The notes beneath the pieces are model-generated. The model saw only the letters and a list, made by a program, of their open reading frames with translations, had not been told where the DNA came from and made no database searches. A program made the position numbers and the translations under genes. Shown here piece after piece: positions 15,611 through 15,949 of a DNA stretch of 15,949 nucleotides. Source of the DNA: Bacillota bacterium (GTDB lineage: Bacteria; Bacillota_I; Bacilli_A; MOL361; Turicibacteraceae); assembly GCA_003486705.1 (NCBI GenBank), contig DNGE01000013.1, positions 1 through 15,949 of the forward strand, given 5' to 3'. The number at the start of each line of letters is the position of its first letter. Positions within the stretch are counted from its first letter, which is position 1.

Positions 15611-15646
15611 AAAAAAAGAATCGTCCCCTTAAATAAGAGACGATTC
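15611..15646 (-). terminator. First T-box terminator
   Basis: GAATCGTCTCTT pairs with AAGGGGACGATTC (12 bp with two G-U pairs), followed by seven U. CGTCTCT is the usual antiterminator partner of the first T-box sequence (AGAG..ACG). Confidence 0.9.
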
Positions 15647-15879
15647 GAAACCGCGTTGCCACTCTAATTGATATAACATGTGTTATATCCACTCTGCTCT
15701 GTAAGGGGAGTACCCGATTTTCATACTTTACATCATGTATTTGTGAAAATCTCCTCTGAAGGGCGTTTCACTCATAAGACTGGTTAGACTCACACCAACT
15801 CTAACTCGCTTGACAGTTACTTACTAGCTACTTTCTTCATCAACGGAATCATTTGAACTTGTATGTTGAATTATATTAA

Positions 15880-15908
15880 ATTTTAAACCATATTATTCCA
15901 CATTGCAA
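15880..15908 (-). promoter_or_regulatory. Promoter of the T-box leader and importer operon
   Basis: TTGCAA (15908-15903) and TAAAAT (15885-15880) are spaced by 17 bases, placing the RNA start at about 15873, roughly 40 nt before Stem I. Confidence 0.7.
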
Positions 15909-15926
15909 GAGTTTTTTTGTTTTTTG

Positions 15927-15949
15927 TGGTAAAATTTAGTTGTAAGGGG
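15927..15949 (+). promoter_or_regulatory. Possible divergent promoter and ribosome binding site at the window edge
   Basis: TGGTAAAAT (15927-15935) looks like an extended -10, and TAAGGGG at the very end could be a ribosome binding site of a plus-strand gene outside the window. No good -35 is seen at normal spacing, and the distance from -10 to the G-rich block is too short for a normal leader, so both cannot easily serve the same transcript. Confidence 0.25.

Larger units (their letters stand above)
15503..15873 (-). ncRNA. T-box leader with one Stem I and two antiterminator/terminator modules
   Basis: This leader switches transcription of the importer according to tRNA charging. Stem I begins near 15835, with an apical helix GTTAGA/TCTAAC (15805-15783) and the conserved AGCGAG and GGTGTGAG elements. 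The likely specifier is AAC (15767-15765, Asn), followed by the usual purine. A hairpin GATATAAC/GTTATATC (15689-15670) resembles Stem III. T-box sequences then occur twice: AGAGTGGCAACGCGG (15665-15651) and AGAGTGGTACCGCGG (15560-15546), each followed by its own terminator. The second has under 55 nt in front of it, too little for another Stem I. The acceptor-pairing bases differ (UGGC versus UGGU). UGGC fits a tRNA with G73, as tRNA-Asn has. The specifier call is inference. Confidence 0.85.

Overview
The window is AT-rich DNA from a low-GC Gram-positive (Bacillota). The evidence is the strong AGGAGG-type ribosome binding sites, a T-box leader, a perfect cre-type site, a B. subtilis YhbD/bactofilin-type gene set, and a coat-like gene with a SigK-like promoter that suggests a spore former. 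A Turicibacter- or Erysipelotrichia-like host would fit, but that is a guess and cannot be settled here. Every convincing gene lies on the minus strand, so transcription runs from high to low coordinates. Only the last ~25 bases look like the start of a divergent plus-strand unit.

In transcription order: (1) 15908-13111 is an amino-acid ABC importer operon of lipoprotein, permease and ATPase. It sits behind a T-box leader that appears to carry one Stem I but two consecutive antiterminator/terminator modules. The specifier is most likely AAC (Asn). The operon ends at a clear terminator. (2) 12936-10721 starts with a strong promoter carrying a perfect cre-type operator and a second half-matching box. 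A ~430-nt leader without a credible gene follows, then a YesN-type (REC + AraC) response regulator with no histidine kinase beside it. Next is a small unknown gene whose promoter has a similar box layout, and then a terminator. (3) 10665-8170 holds two paralogous bactofilins and a YhbD/DUF4004 protein with a MerR-like helix-turn-helix. Its promoter lies inside an 18-bp element that recurs exactly 180 bp upstream, and a related 15-bp palindrome lies between the copies. (4) 8106-2480 has a short leader with 10-bp tandem repeats, a possible 21-residue leader peptide and a long inverted repeat. It is followed by three full-length ABC exporter half-transporters: one stand-alone subunit and two close paralogues that are translationally coupled and probably form a heterodimer. 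A terminator follows. (5) 2479-1121 is a monocistronic M1-like zinc metallopeptidase with shortened HEXXH-E spacing. (6) 1078-22 is a repeat-rich, coat-like protein behind a SigK-like promoter.

The regulatory DNA is the most unusual part. It includes the tandem T-box decision modules with different acceptor-pairing bases (UGGC then UGGU), the paired LacI/CcpA-type boxes at two promoters, and the repeated operator-like element at the bactofilin promoter. The proteins themselves fall mostly into known families. I see no tRNA, rRNA, CRISPR array, insertion sequence or phage gene.
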